From Kangiella aquimarina DSM 16071 (GTDB lineage: Bacteria; Pseudomonadota; Gammaproteobacteria; Enterobacterales; Kangiellaceae): DNA of 64,000 bases. Positions 47,894 to 59,563 of this stretch are shown here, one piece after another; the stretch's first letter is position 1, and each line of letters opens with the position of its first letter. Location of the stretch: the NCBI RefSeq assembly GCF_000374105.1, contig NZ_KB893650.1:1583145-1647144 (forward strand), read 5' to 3'. The notes beneath the pieces were generated by a model. The model did not search any database and was not told the origin of the DNA. It saw only the letters and a list, made by a program, of their open reading frames with translations. The position numbers and the translations under genes are program-made.

Positions 47894-48760
47894 ATGCACG
47901 TCAAATTTGATCAGGAATACCACTTCCAGATTCATCATAATAAGGTTGCCGTTCTAGAGTGGGGAGATCCACAAGCTGAGCCCATTCTCTGTTTACATGG
48001 CTGGCTCGATAATGCAGCCACTTTCCATTATTTAGCACCATTTCTTGCTGATAAGTATCGCCTTATTGCCATTGAGTTTCCTGGTCATGGTCAATCCGAG
48101 CATTTATCAGAAGATGCCGATTATCAGTTTGTTTCAGGTATATCAATTATTGATGGAGCACTTGACGTTCTTAAGATAGAAAAATGCCATATCTTAGGAC
48201 ATTCAATGGGAGCTGCACTTGCCATGATTTATGCTGGTGCTGCCCCACATCGTGTTAAAAGTCTGATTTCAATCGATGCGCTTGGACCTTTTATTTCGAC
48301 ACCGGAGCAGACCATTGAGCAGCTGGCTCAGGCCATTGAACAGCGTAAGGCGAAGCGTAGTCAGAAACGTTATTTCAATTCGATTGAAGATGCAGCGAAC
48401 GCCAGGGCTCAAGTCAGCGAGCTTAGTGCTGAAACCTTATTGCCACTCATTGAACGAGGCGTTACTTTGTGTGACCGCGGATATCAATGGTCAAGCGATG
48501 CCAGGCTAAAGAATGCCTCCTGGATTCGAATGACTGAACCGCAACTTGAGGCCTTGATGAATAATGTAACGGCTGAGGTGTTATTTATTCGCGGTAAGCA
48601 GGGTATGTTGCAGGAAAAGGCAGCCATCGAAAAAAGACTATCTTTTTTAAATAGCTCGGAATGGATTGATCTTGATGGTGGCCATCATTTGCACATGCAA
48701 TACCCAGAAGAAGTGTCACAAGCAATTTTGAAGTTCTGGGCAAAATTTAATCAAGACTGA
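47894..48760 (+). CDS. Alpha/beta hydrolase
   Basis: The 288-residue protein has the oxyanion region LHGWLDNAATF, nucleophile elbow GHSMGAA (Ser), a lid region and a C-terminal GGHHLHMQ with the catalytic His. It resembles the MEST/SerHL-type lipase or esterase group. The substrate is unknown. It is followed by fadD, which would suit a lipid or ester hydrolase, but they have separate upstream regions. Confidence 0.9.
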   Translation: MHVKFDQEYHFQIHHNKVAVLEWGDPQAEPILCLHGWLDNAATFHYLAPFLADKYRLIAIEFPGHGQSEHLSEDADYQFVSGISIIDGALDVLKIEKCHILGHSMGAALAMIYAGAAPHRVKSLISIDALGPFISTPEQTIEQLAQAIEQRKAKRSQKRYFNSIEDAANARAQVSELSAETLLPLIERGVTLCDRGYQWSSDARLKNASWIRMTEPQLEALMNNVTAEVLFIRGKQGMLQEKAAIEKRLSFLNSSEWIDLDGGHHLHMQYPEEVSQAILKFWAKFNQD

Positions 48761-48885
48761 AACCTAATAATAAAAGTTACAGCTAAAATAACTTAACTGG
48801 CCGTTAAAAGTTGCCTTATTCGATACAATCGGTTACTTTTCTTGGCCATAAATTTTATTAATCTTAGCTATAAACAGGAAGCTAC

Positions 48886-50544
48886 ATGGAAAAAATCTGG
48901 TTAAAGCAATATCCAAAAGCGGTTCAGGAAACCATCAACCCTGATCAGTACTCAAGTCTATTGGCCATGTTCGACGAAAGTGTCGAAAAGTTTGGTGATA
49001 GGCCAGCTGTAACCAATTTGGGTGTCACCTTAACCTACCGCGAGCTTGATCAGAAAGCCCGTGATTTTGCTTCCTATTTGCAACATGAACTGGGTTTACA
49101 GAAAGGGGATAAGCTGGCACTAATGATGCCAAACCTTCTGCAATATCCTGTTTGTCTCTTTGGTGCATTCCGTGCAGGGCTTGCTGTAGTTAATGTTAAT
49201 CCACTTTATACACCTCGCGAGCTCGAGCATCAGTTGAATGACAGCGAAGCCAATGCCATTGTCATATTGGCCAATTTTGGTGATACGCTGGAAAAAGTAG
49301 CAGATAAAACTAATCTAAAACACATTATCGTTACTCAGGTTGGCGATATGTGCGCACAACCTAAACGCTTTATCGTTAATTTTGTTGTAAAGCATTTTAA
49401 GAAGATGGTTCCCAGCTTTAATCTTGAGCAGTCGCACAACTTTGTGGATGCCATGCAAAAAGGTGCTGCCAAGGAACCAAGTCCAGTTGAGCTGACTTCA
49501 GACGACACCGCTTTTTTACAGTACACCGGTGGTACTACAGGGGTTTCTAAAGGCGCAGTTCTTACTCATCGCAATATGGTTGCTAACGTGCTGCAAACTC
49601 ACGCCTGGATGGGGCCGTTTCTAAACGAAGGAAAGGAAACCATCATAACGGCACTTCCTCTGTATCATATTTTTTCATTGTGCGTTAACTGCTTGCTGTT
49701 CGCAAAGGCGGGTGGCCATAACATCTATATCACCAATCCACGTGATATGAAGGATTTTTGTAAGACTCTGAAAAAATATCCATTTACTGCCATGACTGGT
49801 GTTAATACTTTATTTAATGGCCTGCTCAATACGCCTGCGTTCCGTGAGCTGGATTTCAGTAAGTTGAAACTATCGGTTGGCGGCGGTATGGCAGTGCAAA
49901 AGTCTGTTGCTGAAAGGTGGCAGGAGCTAACGAAAACCCCACTTCTTGAAGGTTATGGTCTTACAGAAACATCGCCCGTTGTTAGTATGAATCCGTTAGA
50001 TCTTGAATCTTACAACGGTACTATTGGTCTTCCGATTCCTTCAACAGATATCGAAATTCGTGACGAAGAGGGTAATCAAGTTGAAATTGGCCAGCCAGGC
50101 GAGCTTTGGGTCAAAGGCCCACAGGTCATGAAAGGTTACTTAAACCGCCCAAAAGAAACCGCTGAAGTATTAAAGGATGACGGTTGGTTGGCTACCGGTG
50201 ATATGGCCACAATTGACGAAAAGGGCTATTTGCGGATAGTTGACCGCAAGAAAGATATGATTCTGGTGTCGGGCTTTAATGTCTACCCTAATGAAATTGA
50301 AGATGTTGTTGCATTGCATCCAGGCGTCCTCGAAGTTGCTGCCATTGGTGAACCAGATGATGTTAAAGGTGAGGTTGTTAAAGTTGTTGTGGTTAAAAAA
50401 GACAGCACTCTCACTGAAGATGATGTTATCAAACATACCCGTGAGCATTTAACGGGTTACAAAATTCCTAAAGTTGTTGAATTCCGCGAGGAGTTGCCGA
50501 AAAGTAATGTTGGCAAAATTCTTCGTAAAGAACTCCGTAAATAA
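48886..50544 (+). CDS. fadD: Long-chain-fatty-acid--CoA ligase FadD
   Basis: FadD activates long-chain fatty acids with ATP and CoA at the inner face of the cytoplasmic membrane, coupled to uptake. The 552 residues show P-loop [16 protein letters not shown] near residue 213, [10 protein letters not shown], and [41 protein letters not shown], the fatty-acyl-CoA synthetase signature. The C-terminal catalytic Lys is in [13 protein letters not shown]. The length and the N-terminal [15 protein letters not shown] agree with gammaproteobacterial FadD. Confidence 0.96.
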   Translation: MEKIWLKQYPKAVQETINPDQYSSLLAMFDESVEKFGDRPAVTNLGVTLTYRELDQKARDFASYLQHELGLQKGDKLALMMPNLLQYPVCLFGAFRAGLAVVNVNPLYTPRELEHQLNDSEANAIVILANFGDTLEKVADKTNLKHIIVTQVGDMCAQPKRFIVNFVVKHFKKMVPSFNLEQSHNFVDAMQKGAAKEPSPVELTSDDTAFLQYTGGTTGVSKGAVLTHRNMVANVLQTHAWMGPFLNEGKETIITALPLYHIFSLCVNCLLFAKAGGHNIYITNPRDMKDFCKTLKKYPFTAMTGVNTLFNGLLNTPAFRELDFSKLKLSVGGGMAVQKSVAERWQELTKTPLLEGYGLTETSPVVSMNPLDLESYNGTIGLPIPSTDIEIRDEEGNQVEIGQPGELWVKGPQVMKGYLNRPKETAEVLKDDGWLATGDMATIDEKGYLRIVDRKKDMILVSGFNVYPNEIEDVVALHPGVLEVAAIGEPDDVKGEVVKVVVVKKDSTLTEDDVIKHTREHLTGYKIPKVVEFREELPKSNVGKILRKELRK

Positions 50545-50588
50545 TCCTATCCCATGGCGCTCATAGATGAGCGCCAGGAGCACATTAA

Positions 50589-51743
50589 TTGGCACGATTT
50601 CATTTAGATCAGCATCAAGATTCAGTTCATGTAGAAACTGTGCTTTCTACTGAGCGTTTAGAAGAACTTTGTCAGACCTGGCGTAAACTTGATGTCCTCT
50701 CCGTAGACACTGAGTTTGATCGTACCAATACCTATTTTCATCGACTGGCGCTAATTCAAATTTATGATGGACAGGAAATCTATTTGATTGATCCATTAGC
50801 ATTTGAAGATATTTCCGCATTAGAAGAAATATTCAAATCAACGTCGATTGTGAAAGCCTTTCATAGTTGCAGTGAAGATTTGGAAGCGCTTTATCATCAA
50901 TATGGCTTTGAGTTTAATCAAGTCTTTGATACTCAGATCGCAGCTTCAATTGATGGCATTGGGCTTAGCGTTGGTTACGGTAATATCGTAGAACACTTCC
51001 TAAGCATTGTGCTGGATAAAGAGCACACTAAAACTGACTGGTTACAACGACCACTCTCTCAAGAACAAAAAGTTTACGCTGCACAGGATGTTCAATATTT
51101 ATTGCCGGTTTATTATCGATTACGCGATAGTCTGTTGGAGAAAGGCTTGTTTGAGTGCGTGATTGAGGATGTTAACAGTATGTTTGCAGCCATCATTCAA
51201 GCCGACGATTATTCAGAAACTTACTTAAAAGTGAAGGGTGCTTTCAGACTTAATCGGTTCCAACTCAACCGTTTGCAAAGGTTGGCTCAATGGCGTGAGA
51301 CGGTAGCCCGCGACAATAATATCCCTAAAACTTTTGTTTTCAGAGATCACCATTTAATTGAAGTCTGCCAGAAGGAAAAGACTAATATCAGTGATCTACT
51401 TTCAATGGGGTGTAACCGGGGAAGTATCAGACGATATGGTGCAGAATTAATACGTCAAATTGAACTCGCGGATCAGATTGATGAATCCAAATGGCCTGAA
51501 TCGCTGCAGCCGTTCCATAAGATACCCAAGAGTAAAAAAATGTTTGCTGCATTAAAGGCTGAAGTGGAGAACGTCAGTAAAGACCATAATATTCCAACCG
51601 AGGCTTTATGTAATCGTCGATTGATCGAGTATTATATCAAGATGACCTTAGGCTATAAGGGCCGGCCCAATCGATTCTGGAATAGCTGGCGTCAGAACCT
51701 GCTTGAGAAGCCATTTAAACAGGCAATGCAGGAATTTATTTAA
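50589..51743 (+). CDS. rnd: Ribonuclease D
   Basis: RNase D trims 3' ends of tRNA precursors and other small RNAs. The 384-residue protein has the DEDD exonuclease motifs VDTEFDR (Asp-x-Glu), HSCSEDLEAL and the DEDDy-type YAAQDVQYL. Two HRDC domains follow (QRLAQWRETVARDNN onward). The start is TTG at 50589 with AGGAG about 10 bp upstream. The ycgL gene follows 27 bp downstream, a frequent order in gammaproteobacteria. Confidence 0.96.
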   Translation: MARFHLDQHQDSVHVETVLSTERLEELCQTWRKLDVLSVDTEFDRTNTYFHRLALIQIYDGQEIYLIDPLAFEDISALEEIFKSTSIVKAFHSCSEDLEALYHQYGFEFNQVFDTQIAASIDGIGLSVGYGNIVEHFLSIVLDKEHTKTDWLQRPLSQEQKVYAAQDVQYLLPVYYRLRDSLLEKGLFECVIEDVNSMFAAIIQADDYSETYLKVKGAFRLNRFQLNRLQRLAQWRETVARDNNIPKTFVFRDHHLIEVCQKEKTNISDLLSMGCNRGSIRRYGAELIRQIELADQIDESKWPESLQPFHKIPKSKKMFAALKAEVENVSKDHNIPTEALCNRRLIEYYIKMTLGYKGRPNRFWNSWRQNLLEKPFKQAMQEFI

Positions 51744-51770
51744 AAAGTAATAGTTTGTGAGAACCCGATT

Positions 51771-52037
51771 ATGATGTGCAGTATTTATAAAAGTGCCAAG
51801 AAGCCAGAGACCTACCTTTATATTCCCTATGACAGTAAATTTGAAGACTTACCAGAAGGATTAATCCAGGTCTGGGGGACCCCTGAGCTAGTGATGCACC
51901 TAGATTTAGAGAAGCGTCAAACGCTTGCCCTTTGCGACATTAGTGAAGTTAAAGCCAAGCTAGAAGAAGAGGGGTATTTCTTACAAATGCCTCCCAGCGA
52001 AGAAGAAATCGCACGGCTTATTGCTGGAAAAAAGTAA
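51771..52037 (+). CDS. ycgL: YcgL-domain protein
   Basis: The 88-residue protein matches the YcgL family: CSIYKSAKKPETYLYIPY at the start and a central LVMHLDLEKRQTLALCDI. The family is conserved in gammaproteobacteria, often between rnd or minCDE and ycgN; its molecular role is not established. ycgN starts two bases downstream. Confidence 0.92.
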   Translation: MMCSIYKSAKKPETYLYIPYDSKFEDLPEGLIQVWGTPELVMHLDLEKRQTLALCDISEVKAKLEEEGYFLQMPPSEEEIARLIAGKK

Positions 52038-52039
52038 CT

Positions 52040-52489
52040 ATGACCGATAAATTTTGGCTTACTACATCGTTAAAAGATATGACCCATGAACAATGGGAGT
52101 CATTGTGCGATGGTTGTGCCAAATGCTGCTGTGTTCAGTTTATCGATGATGACGATAACCTGCTGATGCAAACTGATGTTTCATGTCGCCTCTTGGACAC
52201 AGATACTCTTTACTGTAAAGACTATCAAAATAGAACCTCGAAAATACCTGACTGCGTACAGCTGACTCCAGAAACTATTGAAGAGTATTTCTGGTTGCCA
52301 GACACCTGTGCTTATCGATTGGTAGCGGAGGGTAAGGATCTTCCCAGCTGGCATTACTTAATCTCTGGTGATAAGGAATTGGTGCATAAAAAAGGGCATA
52401 GCATTCAAGGTAAAGTGATTTCTGAAACCAAGTTAACGGCAGAGGAAGTTGAGGATCGAATCATCTCCTGGATCCCGCTATCCGACTGA
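52040..52489 (+). CDS. ycgN: YcgN-family cysteine-cluster protein
   Basis: This 149-residue protein has the UPF0153/YcgN cysteine motif CDGCAKCCCVQF, then CRLLD, YCKDYQNR and DCVQLTPETI, probably a metal- or Fe-S-binding cluster. The function is unknown. It is tightly coupled to ycgL, and the pair is commonly conserved together. Confidence 0.92.
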   Translation: MTDKFWLTTSLKDMTHEQWESLCDGCAKCCCVQFIDDDDNLLMQTDVSCRLLDTDTLYCKDYQNRTSKIPDCVQLTPETIEEYFWLPDTCAYRLVAEGKDLPSWHYLISGDKELVHKKGHSIQGKVISETKLTAEEVEDRIISWIPLSD

Positions 52490-52556
52490 AATATAACCAA
52501 TTTGCACAGCATTTAATCGGATTTTTAAAAAGTTAAATATTTTTATAAAAAAGTTG

Positions 52557-52585
52557 TTGACCTACCCTAAGAACGAAAGTAATAT
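52557..52585 (+). promoter_or_regulatory. Promoter of tRNA-Asp
   Basis: TTGACC (52557-52562) and TAATAT (52580-52585) are 17 bp apart, with an A/T-rich stretch upstream that could act as an UP element. The GCGCTCCGTCG discriminator is GC-rich. A leader of about 65 bp precedes the tRNA. Confidence 0.8.
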
Positions 52586-52656
52586 GCGCTCCGTCGACCG
52601 ATGAGGTCACCAGCGAAACACCTGTTAATACTCTTCAGAGAATTAACAAATACTGC

Positions 52657-52733
52657 GGAGCGGTAGTTCAGCTGGTTAGAATACCGGCCTGTCACGCCGG
52701 GGGTCGCGGGTTCGAGTCCCGTCCGCTCCGCCA
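52657..52733 (+). tRNA. tRNA-Asp (GTC)
   Basis: The 77-nt gene has acceptor arms GGAGCGG / CCGCTCC, G73 and an encoded CCA. The anticodon loop CTGTCAC gives GTC. The T arm is CGGGTTCGAGTCCCG. A terminator follows directly. Confidence 0.97.
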
Positions 52734-52739
52734 CTATAT
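52715..52739 (+). repeat. tRNA-Asp 3' end, first copy of 25-bp direct repeat
   Basis: The 25 bases from AGTCCCGTCCGCTCC to CACTATAT, covering the 3' half of the T arm, the acceptor and six bases of flank, recur exactly at 53019-53043, 304 bp downstream. Confidence 0.95.
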
Positions 52740-52741
52740 CA

Positions 52742-52771
52742 AAAGCCTGCTTTCGAGCAGGCTTTTTTTTT
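52742..52771 (+). terminator. Intrinsic terminator of tRNA-Asp
   Basis: AAAGCCTGCT-TTCG-AGCAGGCTTT, a 10-bp stem with a UUCG loop, is followed by T residues. Confidence 0.93.
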
Positions 52772-53018
52772 ATCTAAATTTAACAGGGACGAAGAACCCG
52801 CGAAGCGTGGTTCGACAAGCTTCATGGATGAAGTGAATGCTTGGAATGCAGGAGCAATTCCAAGTGAAAATTGCAGGAGCGATTTTATGGATTACATCCC
52901 TGTAATCCACCTGCAAGCAGGCCGGCTAAAGCCGTTTCAGTTTGTTCCTACAAACTGATGAAGATTGGAACGAAGTGACGACGGCCACGAAGTGGTCAAT
53001 TACAGGGATGTAATTGAT
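52772..53018. repeat. Stem-loop array between the tRNA-Asp 3'-end repeats
   Basis: This stretch holds many hairpins and no supported gene. They include TTGGAAT...AATTCCAA (around GCAGGAGC), TGGATTAC-ATCCCT-GTAATCCA, CAGTTTGT-TCCT-ACAAACTG, GGCCAC-GAA-GTGGTC and CAATTACA-GGGA-TGTAATTG. The GAA triloops and the inverted TGCTCCTGCA motif are shared with the elements after tRNA-Ser and tRNA-Arg. Confidence 0.65.
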
Positions 53019-53071
53019 AGTCCCGTCCGCTCCGCCACTATATTAAAAAGCAGCCTTTGGCTGCTTTTTTT
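53019..53071 (+). repeat. Second copy of tRNA-Asp 3' end plus terminator
   Basis: The exact 25-bp copy (53019-53043) is followed by AGCAGCC-TTT-GGCTGCT and a T run (53049-53071), so both the tRNA end and a terminator are reproduced. The terminator stem sequence differs from the first. Confidence 0.85.
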
Positions 53072-53094
53072 ATGCCTATTGTATTTGGGCAAGT

Positions 53095-53126
53095 AAAAAA
53101 AGGCGCTAATCAATAGCGCCTTTTTT
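53095..53126 (-). terminator. Bidirectional terminator after sppA
   Basis: AGGCGCT-AATCAAT-AGCGCCT is flanked by A's on one side and T's on the other, so it can terminate sppA from the right and read-through from the tRNA-Asp side. Confidence 0.88.
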
Positions 53127-53144
53127 ATTTGCTAACCGAGTAGG

Positions 53145-55022
53145 TTATTCGCCAACGCACATACAGTGTGCATAGACGTGGTTTGGATCATTGAAGTTGT
53201 TGAAGATATTGACGATCTTTTGGGCGCGTCCTAGAACGTGACCAATGATGTCTGTCTCGCCATTGTTTAGCTGAGCAATAACTGCATCAAGCTTACCTTC
53301 AGCTTTCGCATTCTCGAGCAAGTTGCGGATAAAGACTTCTTCGGCACTCAACTCACGCTTGATGAATTTTACTGCATAGTCATCACCAATGTTTGCAAGC
53401 TTAGCTGCTGATTCAATTGCATCCTCAAGATCACCGAGCTGATCTACTAGACCTAAGCGGTGCGCATCTTCACCTGACCAGACACGGCCCTGTGCGATTT
53501 GATCCACTTCTTCTTTGGTCATGTTACGACCCTCTGCAACCAGGCTAAGGAAGCGGTCATAACCACGCTCAATACTGCGTTGTATTAGCTGAGCAAACTC
53601 AGGTGAAATTCCATCCATCGGATCGAAGGCTAAAGTCCACTTGGTTGTACCAACGCCATCGCGGTGAACGCCTAGCTTGTTTAATGGTTCTTCAAAGGTT
53701 GGAACCATACCGAAGATACCAATTGAGCCAGTAATCGTAGTAGGGTGTGCCCAGATTTCATCGGAAGTAGCTGAAATCCAGTAGCCACCAGATGCTGCGA
53801 CACCGCCCATTGAAGCAACTACAACTTTGCCTTCATTCTGTGCGCGCTCAAGCTCGCTACGAATCACTTCTGAAGCAAAGGCGCTGCCTCCTGGGCTATC
53901 AACACGAAGTACGATAGCTTTTACTTTGTCGTCAAGGCGTGCTTTCTGGATCAAGCGAGCGGTACTGTCACCACCGATAACACCTTCTTTACGACTACCA
54001 TCAACAATTTCACCTTTAGCAACAATTACCGCAACGGTGTCTTTGTTGCTTGGTAATTCTACTAATGGGCGGACAGCCTTCAGGTAGTTTTTATGACCGA
54101 TTGCTTTATAAGAGTCTTTTTTCTCATTCAGACCAACCATGTCGATCATATACTGGCGGAATTCACCACGAGTCATTAGCTTATCGATAAAGCCTTCCTG
54201 AACCGCTAATTCACCACTATCGCCATTGACTGCTTCAAACTTGACCAGATAGTTCTCTACAAAGTCATCAAACTCTTCTACAGACATGTCGCGTGATGCA
54301 GCAAGATCTTGCTTCATATGTGTCCACAAGTCGCCCATCCACTCACGGTTAGCTTCTTTGGCAGCTTCAGACATATCGTCACGGATGAAAGGTTCTACCG
54401 CTGATTTAAAGGTGCCGACACGGAACACGTGAACATTAACACCGAGATTGTCTAATGCTGACTTGAAATAGGTATTGTTGCCGCCTAGACCTTCAAACAT
54501 CAACATACCAAATGGATTCATATAGACTTCATCAGCAGCAGAAGCAAGATAGAACTGACCTTGCATGTAGTAATCACCAACGGCGATAACTTTTTTGCCG
54601 CTTTCTTTGAATTCATTAATAGCTTCACGCAAATCCTGATATTTGCTGATGCCAGCATAAACGCCTTGTAAGCTATTTACGTTAATGACCATAACACTGA
54701 TGCGATCATCATTTTTTGCATACTCAATAGCATCGAGCAGGTCATAGATAGAGGTTTCATTAGGAGCTATACCTTGAGCTTCCTGCATGGCGCGCTCGAT
54801 AGGGTCAAGATAGGTTTCCTGTTCAACGATAACGCCTTTTGGAGCCAGGATAAGCGCAGCACCGTCGTCAACCCTTGGTAGGTCAGGGCCGCTGGTGCAG
54901 CTGCGAACGAACAATATGAAAATGGTTAATGCGATAAGACCAATCATTAGTCGGCCTGCCACATCGATAGTCTTCCATATACGGTAAAAGAATTTACCGA
55001 TCATTGAGTTTGGTTGTGACAC
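53145..55022 (-). CDS. sppA: Signal peptide peptidase SppA (67K type)
   Basis: SppA degrades cleaved signal peptides in the inner membrane. The 625 residues match the long, duplicated type. A membrane helix lies at about 22-42. The N-terminal half carries the Lys of the catalytic dyad in the segment ending QGQFYLASAADEVYMNP region, and the C-terminal half carries the Ser in MGGVAASGGYWIS. GSIGIFGMVPTF follows. It ends in HCMCVGE, an unusual Cys-containing tail. It faces the tRNA-Asp locus and has its own terminator. Confidence 0.95.
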   Translation of the reverse strand: MSQPNSMIGKFFYRIWKTIDVAGRLMIGLIALTIFILFVRSCTSGPDLPRVDDGAALILAPKGVIVEQETYLDPIERAMQEAQGIAPNETSIYDLLDAIEYAKNDDRISVMVINVNSLQGVYAGISKYQDLREAINEFKESGKKVIAVGDYYMQGQFYLASAADEVYMNPFGMLMFEGLGGNNTYFKSALDNLGVNVHVFRVGTFKSAVEPFIRDDMSEAAKEANREWMGDLWTHMKQDLAASRDMSVEEFDDFVENYLVKFEAVNGDSGELAVQEGFIDKLMTRGEFRQYMIDMVGLNEKKDSYKAIGHKNYLKAVRPLVELPSNKDTVAVIVAKGEIVDGSRKEGVIGGDSTARLIQKARLDDKVKAIVLRVDSPGGSAFASEVIRSELERAQNEGKVVVASMGGVAASGGYWISATSDEIWAHPTTITGSIGIFGMVPTFEEPLNKLGVHRDGVGTTKWTLAFDPMDGISPEFAQLIQRSIERGYDRFLSLVAEGRNMTKEEVDQIAQGRVWSGEDAHRLGLVDQLGDLEDAIESAAKLANIGDDYAVKFIKRELSAEEVFIRNLLENAKAEGKLDAVIAQLNNGETDIIGHVLGRAQKIVNIFNNFNDPNHVYAHCMCVGE

Positions 55023-55166
55023 GTGAAAATACCTTTTCTAGTTAAAATAATTTGGAACGAACACATTCTATACAAATAGCCTGTTTTATGACTAGTGCGG
55101 AATTTAATTATTTTTCTTAACTCATTGTTTTAGCAAGCTTTCTGGATTCTTTCATTTTGTAATTAA

Positions 55167-57281
<2,115 letters not shown>

Positions 57282-57291
57282 CCGCATTTCT

Positions 57292-57365
57292 ATGCAAATA
57301 TGCATTAAAAGTGTACCAAAAATTAAACAGTTAGGTGTTTCAGCTAAATTGACAATGCAAATATG
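57292..57365. promoter_or_regulatory. Octamer-type repeat pair between fadH and the GGDEF/EAL gene
   Basis: ATGCAAATATG occurs at 57292-57302 and again at 57355-57365. The first copy extends to the perfect inverted repeat ATGCA-AATA-TGCAT. The pair lies in the leader of the next gene and may bind a regulator; this is inference from the repeat alone. Confidence 0.3.
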
Positions 57366-57565
57366 AAGTGGTAGAACTAACCTTAAGAAGGACAAATTTA
57401 GGGTTAGTTCATGGCTTGGATTATGGAACTTTTGCCACATTCGATTTTAGCCACTTTTACAGTGGTTACTTTTACCTTTGCATTTTTACGCTCTCAGTTA
57501 CTTTCCTACAGAAATCAATCAGTCAAAACAATTGCCCGTTCACGCAACACAAATGGACGGTAATC

Positions 57566-59455
57566 ATGCACAAATTATTGAACCGTCAAATCAAAAATTA
57601 CCTGAATGGTGATAGCGAACAGCTACCCGATGAATTTCTTAATGCCATTGACCAAGCCTATCAGCGAGCGGAAGAGGAGCGTCATTGGTATGAGCAATCA
57701 TTGTCCTCTAGTAACGGTGAATCGAGAAGTCGGTTTAATCAATTGCAAGGTAAGTTATCGGAGCTCGAACAAGCCAAAGTTGAACTGGAACAAAGTATCC
57801 GTAAATTAAGAGCCACAATGGACGCAGGATACGATGGTATTATCCAGATAAACTCACATGGTTTTCCCACAGCATATAATGATACCGCTCTTAAAATGCT
57901 GAATATGACATCCACAGAAATCCAATCCCTGAGCTTTGAAAAAATTTGCCGTCGATTTTTAAAAAATATTCAAAATCCACAAATTGCTTTTAATCAGATC
58001 CGAAAAGCTATCGTTAACCAGGAAGATAGTAATAGCATTCTGATTGAACACAATGACGGATGCTTTTATGAATGTAAGGCGAAGGCTTTAGAGCTTGATG
58101 GGCAAGTTCAGGGCATGGTATGGACCATCAAAGACATTACCGAATTAAAACTCAAAGAAAAAGAAGCAAGATACCTTGCCTATCATGACGAATTAACTAA
58201 TCTACCAAACCGAACTTTATTTTCCGAGCGCCTTGAGCATGCCCTGGAGTTGGCAAAGCGAAAAGAAGACTTTTTGGCCGTTATATTTCTTGATTTGGAT
58301 GAGTTTAAAACCGTTAACGATAGCTTTGGTCATGCCCAGGGTGACTTGCTGTTAAAGAAGGTTTCTCAAAGAATATTAGTGGCTTTACGAGAGCATGATA
58401 CATTCGCCAGGCTTGGAGGAGACGAGTTTGTCATCATGTTAGAGGATGTGGAAGACCGCGAAGCAATAGTGGATGTGTTGGATAGAATTAAACATGCTCT
58501 TGATACGCCGATAATGCTGGGAGCTAACCAAATTTATATTACACCTTCGCTTGGAGTGGCCCTCTATCCCGATGATGGCTCTGAAGCAGGTGAGCTACTT
58601 AAAAAAGCTGACATGGCCATGTACAACTCCAAAAAGCATGGCAAAAACACCTACAGTTTTTACTCAACTCACTTTGATAGTTACTCAAAGTTTCGATTAT
58701 CAATGCGCACATCGCTACGTAGGGCGCTACGCAACCAAGAGTTCTATCTCGAATATCAGCCAAAATTTTCTCTTGCTGATAAAAAGATGGTGGGTGTTGA
58801 AGCTCTTATTCGTTGGAATAACAATGACCAACCGATGAGTCCAGCAGAGTTTATTGCAGAAGCAGAATCCAATGGCATGATCATACCAATCAGTCAGTGG
58901 GTACTAGAGCAGGTATGTCGTGATATTGCACAATGGAAGTGTGATGGTAACTGCTGTTGCCCAGTTAGCATTAATGTGACACCACGGTATTTCCAACATG
59001 GTAACCTGGTTGATGATTTACAAAGCCTAATTGATAAATATGGTATTTGTTCAAGCTGCATCGAAATTGAAATAACAGAGCAGGCATTCATATCGGACAT
59101 TGATAATGCAGTTGCTCGCTTACAGGTCATTAGCGATATGGGAGTTAACATTTCTATTGATGACTTTGGTACCGGTTATTCTTCTTTTAATTACCTAATG
59201 AAACTCCCCATTCAAAAACTAAAAATTGATAATAGTTTCATCCGTTCTTTGGAGGAGTCAGAAATTCAACACTCTCTGGTGGCTGAAATTATTAAAATTG
59301 CTCATCTATTCGGACTCTCGGTTATTGCCGAAGGGGTAGAGCATGAGCATACTCTAGATCTCCTAACCACTTATGAGTGTGACCAGGCACAGGGTTTCTG
59401 GCTCAGCAAACCGGTTCCATCAAATCAATTCTTCCAGCAGTACCTTGCCGCCTGA
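57566..59455 (+). CDS. PAS-GGDEF-EAL protein (cyclic-di-GMP turnover)
   Basis: From the ATG at 57566 the protein has about 629 residues: a helical/coiled-coil region (1-80), a PAS domain (about 85-195), GGDEF (about 200-360) with intact RLGGDEFVIML, and EAL (about 375-625) with VEALIRWNN, DDFGTGYSS and ITEQAF. Both catalytic signatures are intact, so either activity may dominate. It is cytosolic, with no membrane helix if this start is right. A longer reading from a GTG at 57368 adds unlikely sequence. Confidence 0.9.
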   Translation: MHKLLNRQIKNYLNGDSEQLPDEFLNAIDQAYQRAEEERHWYEQSLSSSNGESRSRFNQLQGKLSELEQAKVELEQSIRKLRATMDAGYDGIIQINSHGFPTAYNDTALKMLNMTSTEIQSLSFEKICRRFLKNIQNPQIAFNQIRKAIVNQEDSNSILIEHNDGCFYECKAKALELDGQVQGMVWTIKDITELKLKEKEARYLAYHDELTNLPNRTLFSERLEHALELAKRKEDFLAVIFLDLDEFKTVNDSFGHAQGDLLLKKVSQRILVALREHDTFARLGGDEFVIMLEDVEDREAIVDVLDRIKHALDTPIMLGANQIYITPSLGVALYPDDGSEAGELLKKADMAMYNSKKHGKNTYSFYSTHFDSYSKFRLSMRTSLRRALRNQEFYLEYQPKFSLADKKMVGVEALIRWNNNDQPMSPAEFIAEAESNGMIIPISQWVLEQVCRDIAQWKCDGNCCCPVSINVTPRYFQHGNLVDDLQSLIDKYGICSSCIEIEITEQAFISDIDNAVARLQVISDMGVNISIDDFGTGYSSFNYLMKLPIQKLKIDNSFIRSLEESEIQHSLVAEIIKIAHLFGLSVIAEGVEHEHTLDLLTTYECDQAQGFWLSKPVPSNQFFQQYLAA

Positions 59456-59563
59456 TTCAACCTTTCTCACATTTCAACTAACAAGTGTACGCTGAACTAT
59501 TGACCTGAAGCTCAATGTCAGCGAAGATGGCGGCATCTGGTCGGATCTGAACAAAGGCAGGCT

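Noticed and set aside
57368-57565. 66-codon N-terminal extension of the GGDEF/EAL protein
   Set aside because: The extension has no domain, no good ribosome-binding site and overlaps the repeated motif; the ATG at 57566 gives a normal family N-terminus.
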